From Methylobacterium amylolyticum (GTDB taxonomy: Bacteria > Pseudomonadota > Alphaproteobacteria > Rhizobiales > Beijerinckiaceae), in NCBI RefSeq assembly GCF_030700245.1, contig NZ_JAUYZI010000010.1, positions 62,001 to 126,000 on the forward strand: 64,000 nucleotides of DNA. The letters are read 5' to 3'. The notes beneath the pieces were generated by a model. It searched no databases. It was not told where the DNA came from and saw only the letters and a program-made list of their open reading frames with translations. Positions 62,601-64,000 of the stretch are shown here, piece by piece (positions within the stretch are counted from its first letter, which is position 1; every line of letters begins with the position of its first letter). A program made the position numbers and the translations under genes.

Positions 62601-62938
62601 CCCGCGGTGAGGAGCCGGCACAGGCGGCCCCAGGCCTCCCGGTCCATCGGGTAGGCGATCGCCGCGAAGCCGTCCTCGGTGACGAGGCGCACCCCCGGCA
62701 GGAACCGGACCGGCGTGCCGGCAGCGGCCAGTTCCCGGGCCGCCGCGTGCGCCCGCACCACCCCCGCGACCGTGTTGCGGTCGGCCACGCCGATCGCCGC
62801 CAGGCCGTAGGCCGCTGCCTGCGCGACGTATTCCTGCGGATGCGAGGCACCGCGTAAAAACGAAAAGTTCGTGGTGAGCGCCAGCTCGGCGTAGGCGGTC
62901 ACCGGGGCCGTCACCGGGGTGATGAGGGGGGCGCTCAC
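59627..62938 (-). CDS. dnaE2: Error-prone DNA polymerase III alpha subunit homologue
   Basis: A 1103-residue C-family polymerase. The N-terminal PHP domain starts '[20 protein letters not shown]'. The palm catalytic Asp pair lies in '[17 protein letters not shown]' near 394-398, '[14 protein letters not shown]' and '[20 protein letters not shown]' are family signatures, and an OB-fold ('[20 protein letters not shown]') closes the protein. Length is typical of DnaE2 (about 1080). It performs damage-induced mutagenesis with ImuA and ImuB. GTG 62938 overlaps the imuB stop (GTGA). Confidence 0.96.
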   Translation of the reverse strand: MSAPLITPVTAPVTAYAELALTTNFSFLRGASHPQEYVAQAAAYGLAAIGVADRNTVAGVVRAHAAARELAAAGTPVRFLPGVRLVTEDGFAAIAYPMDREAWGRLCRLLTAGNRRARKGQCHITRDAVIAAAAGQVFVALPPDRPLVPPTAFLRALDALVDAAPGRVWLGASHRRRGDERARLGGLAEIGARAGAPMVAVADALYHHPDRRPLQDVLTCIREGCTVAEAGYRLEANAERHLKPPAEMARLFADHPEALARTVEIAEACDFSLSQLKYEYPDEPVPPGREAQEYLEELTWRRAEVWRYPDGVPEGVRATLATELAFIRDKTFAHYFLTINQIVEFARGRGILCQGRGSAANSAVCFCLGITAVDPSRHRLLFARFISENRGEPPDIDVDFEHARREEVIQHLYDRYGRGRAALCATVIHYRPRMAIREVGKVLGLGADIAAAISDTVWGSWGKGLPDAHVTGAGLDPSNPLLRQALDLARELIGFPRHLSQHVGGFVLTRGRLDETVPVGNAAMAERTFIEWDKDDIDVLGLMKVDVLALGMLTCLKGGLDLLDRDHGRFYETLADLPQEDPETYAMLARADSVGVFQVESRAQMAMLPRLKPREFYDLVVQVAIVRPGPIQGDMVHPYLKRRTGDEPVEYPAPDPAHGDADELREVLKRTCGVPLFQEQAMQIAITAAGFTPAEADGLRRAMATFRADGSIGGFSEKFVGGMTRRGYDRAFAERCFAQIKGFSNYGFPESHAASFALLVYASAWMKCRHPDVFLAAILNAQPMGFYQPAQLVRDARAHGVAVRAVCVNASAWDCTLEPSDDPARRAVRLGLRQVSGLPEAGMRRLVRLRANGYASIEGFQAALTLPRTVLERLAEADAFRSFGLDRRAALWAVRALDGGGTRKAAAGGRRAGLLEAPLPLFAWHADDGLFRHEPAARLPTMAASETVAEDYAATGLSLRGHPVAFFRARLARLGAIPARDHLDPALRAGRVTLAGLVLIRQRPGTAKGVVFLTLEDETGIANVVVWKDVFEKNRRAAMQARFLAVRGRVQRAGEVVHLVAESFRDLTGSLRDLREAGMRLPPEATDFGAPPDRRVYRSRDFH

Positions 62939-64000
62939 GGGAAGATCCCGTGCACGTACCACGCGGCCGGGCGGTCCGGGGCGTGGGGTCCGTCGCGGTA
63001 GAGCCACAGGCGGCGCCCGGCCTCGCACTCGATCCGGTAGTAGTCGCGGGGGCCGCCCCCCGCGCGCCACCACTCGGCGGCGATCCGCTCCGGCCCCTCG
63101 GCGCGGGCGACCCGGTGCTCGCGGGCGCGCCAGCGGAAGCGGCGGGGCGGCCCGTCGGGGGCGGCGGCGAGCACGTCCCGGGCCGGCTCACCCTGGGCGA
63201 AGATCACCAGCGGCCGCGGCGGCAGGTGGTCGGGCCAAGGGGCGGTCGCGGACGTGGACGGGTCCGCCCCGTCCCAGGGCAGGGCGCGCTCGGCCCGCTC
63301 CGGCCGGTGGCTCTCCCGGGGGGCGAGGCGCACGAGCCGCCGCCCGAGGCGCTGGGCGAGCGCGTCGGCCAGCGCCCCGACCCGCTCGCCCGCGGGCTCC
63401 GCCCCGAGGACGCCCTGCCGGACGGTCACGGCCCCGGTCGCGGTCACCGTGAGCGCCACGGTCTCGAAGCCGAAGCCGGCGTCGAGCCCGGCGCCCAGCC
63501 GGTCGAGGCGCAAGGACACCAGGGCGGCGACCCGCTCCGGGCAGCGCTCGGGCCGCGACAGGCCGATGTCGAGGGCGCGCGCCAGCCCGTCGACCCGGTG
63601 CAGGGCGAGGCGCAGGGCGCAGGCGCCGAGGCCCGCCCGCTCCAGGCGGGGCGCGATCTCCGCCATCAGGCCGCGGGCCGCCGCGACCACGTCCGCCTGC
63701 CGGCCGATCGGGTCGAGGAAGCCGCGGGCGGCCGCGAAGGCGTCGGGGGCGGCCAGCGGCGCCAGCGGCTCGGGCCGGCGGCCGAGCGCCTGGTCGAGGC
63801 GCAGCAGCGGCGCCTCGCCGAAGCGGCGGGCGAGGGGGCCCCGGGGCTGGTCGTCGAGGGCGCCGATCCGGCGCAGGCCGAGCCGCCGCAGCCCGGCGAC
63901 CGTGCCGGGGTCGAGGCGCAGGGCCGCGACGGGCAGGTCGCGCAGGTGCATCGCCGCCGCGCCCGGCGGGGCGAGGATCCGGTCGGCCGGGCCGTGGGCG
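62935..64000 (-). CDS. imuB: Y-family-polymerase-like protein ImuB, C-terminal part (5' end outside window)
   Basis: The frame is open to the right edge, so the catalytic-like N-terminal part is missing here. The visible 355 residues contain the helix-hairpin-helix-like '[20 protein letters not shown]' and the C-terminal ImuB domain ('[20 protein letters not shown]', '[10 protein letters not shown]'). ImuB lacks polymerase residues and tethers DnaE2 to the beta clamp. Its stop overlaps dnaE2 (GTGA); imuA is expected upstream, beyond the window. Confidence 0.93.
   Translation of the reverse strand, partial: AHGPADRILAPPGAAAMHLRDLPVAALRLDPGTVAGLRRLGLRRIGALDDQPRGPLARRFGEAPLLRLDQALGRRPEPLAPLAAPDAFAAARGFLDPIGRQADVVAAARGLMAEIAPRLERAGLGACALRLALHRVDGLARALDIGLSRPERCPERVAALVSLRLDRLGAGLDAGFGFETVALTVTATGAVTVRQGVLGAEPAGERVGALADALAQRLGRRLVRLAPRESHRPERAERALPWDGADPSTSATAPWPDHLPPRPLVIFAQGEPARDVLAAAPDGPPRRFRWRAREHRVARAEGPERIAAEWWRAGGGPRDYYRIECEAGRRLWLYRDGPHAPDRPAAWYVHGIFP

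Noticed and set aside
59538-63191. 1217-residue frame antisense/alternative to dnaE2 region
   Set aside because: It is a shifted frame of dnaE2, full of Arg/Pro/Gly runs; the real frame shows all polymerase motifs.

Overview
The window is very GC-rich chromosomal DNA with compact, overlapping genes (stop and start codons sharing ATGA or GTGA). It also carries a formaldehyde-activating-enzyme homologue, a class I lysyl-tRNA synthetase and an imuB-dnaE2 cassette. Together these point to an alphaproteobacterium of the Methylobacterium type. This is inference from gene content and composition; no marker gene settles the species.

Layout. 1-3100 (+): end of a DUF5682 gene, a vWA-domain gene and two small membrane-associated genes. 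3120-16450 (-): an eleven-gene operon-like run, mostly of exported proteins: caspase-Sel1 protease, DUF4384-like protein, three unrecognised proteins, trypsin-like protease, OmpA-type peptidoglycan binder and four more exported proteins. 16.6-24.2 kb: housekeeping genes (CoA-binding protein, rplM-rpsI with promoter and leader hairpin, argC, quinone oxidoreductase, pncA, dinB). 24.3-27.8 kb (-): a pabB-pabA-pabC folate operon ending in a DoxX gene. 28-35.6 kb: rimO, a solute-binding protein, a membrane glycosyltransferase, mazG and lysK. 35.7-43.9 kb: the conserved transglutaminase / ATP-grasp-alpha-E / DUF2126 / zinc peptidase cluster. 44-46.9 kb: a methyltransferase, then mntR and mntH diverging around a strong MntR operator candidate. 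47.1-48.4 kb: one AT-rich gene with a HEPN-type motif, probably acquired. 48.7-54.3 kb: a ThDP enzyme with a LysR regulator, a histone-deacetylase-like hydrolase, repeats and a probable aconitase remnant. 54.4-59.6 kb: class III CoA-transferase plus HMG-CoA-lyase-like enzyme, the Fae homologue, a Uma2 nuclease and small genes. 59.6-64 kb (-): imuB (cut by the window end) and dnaE2.

The window is rich in palindromic interspersed repeats. One family (about 165-180 bp) occurs three times, and two copies lie inside genes, in frame and without stop codons: one in pabC and one at the start of a signal peptide in the caspase operon. The two copies are read in different frames. Short in-frame tandem duplications are also common at gene 5' ends and in signal peptides. 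The most interesting items are the exported caspase/trypsin operon next to the vWA-DUF5682 genes, the translated palindromic repeats, the HEPN-like island gene and the Fae homologue that lacks the catalytic histidine.
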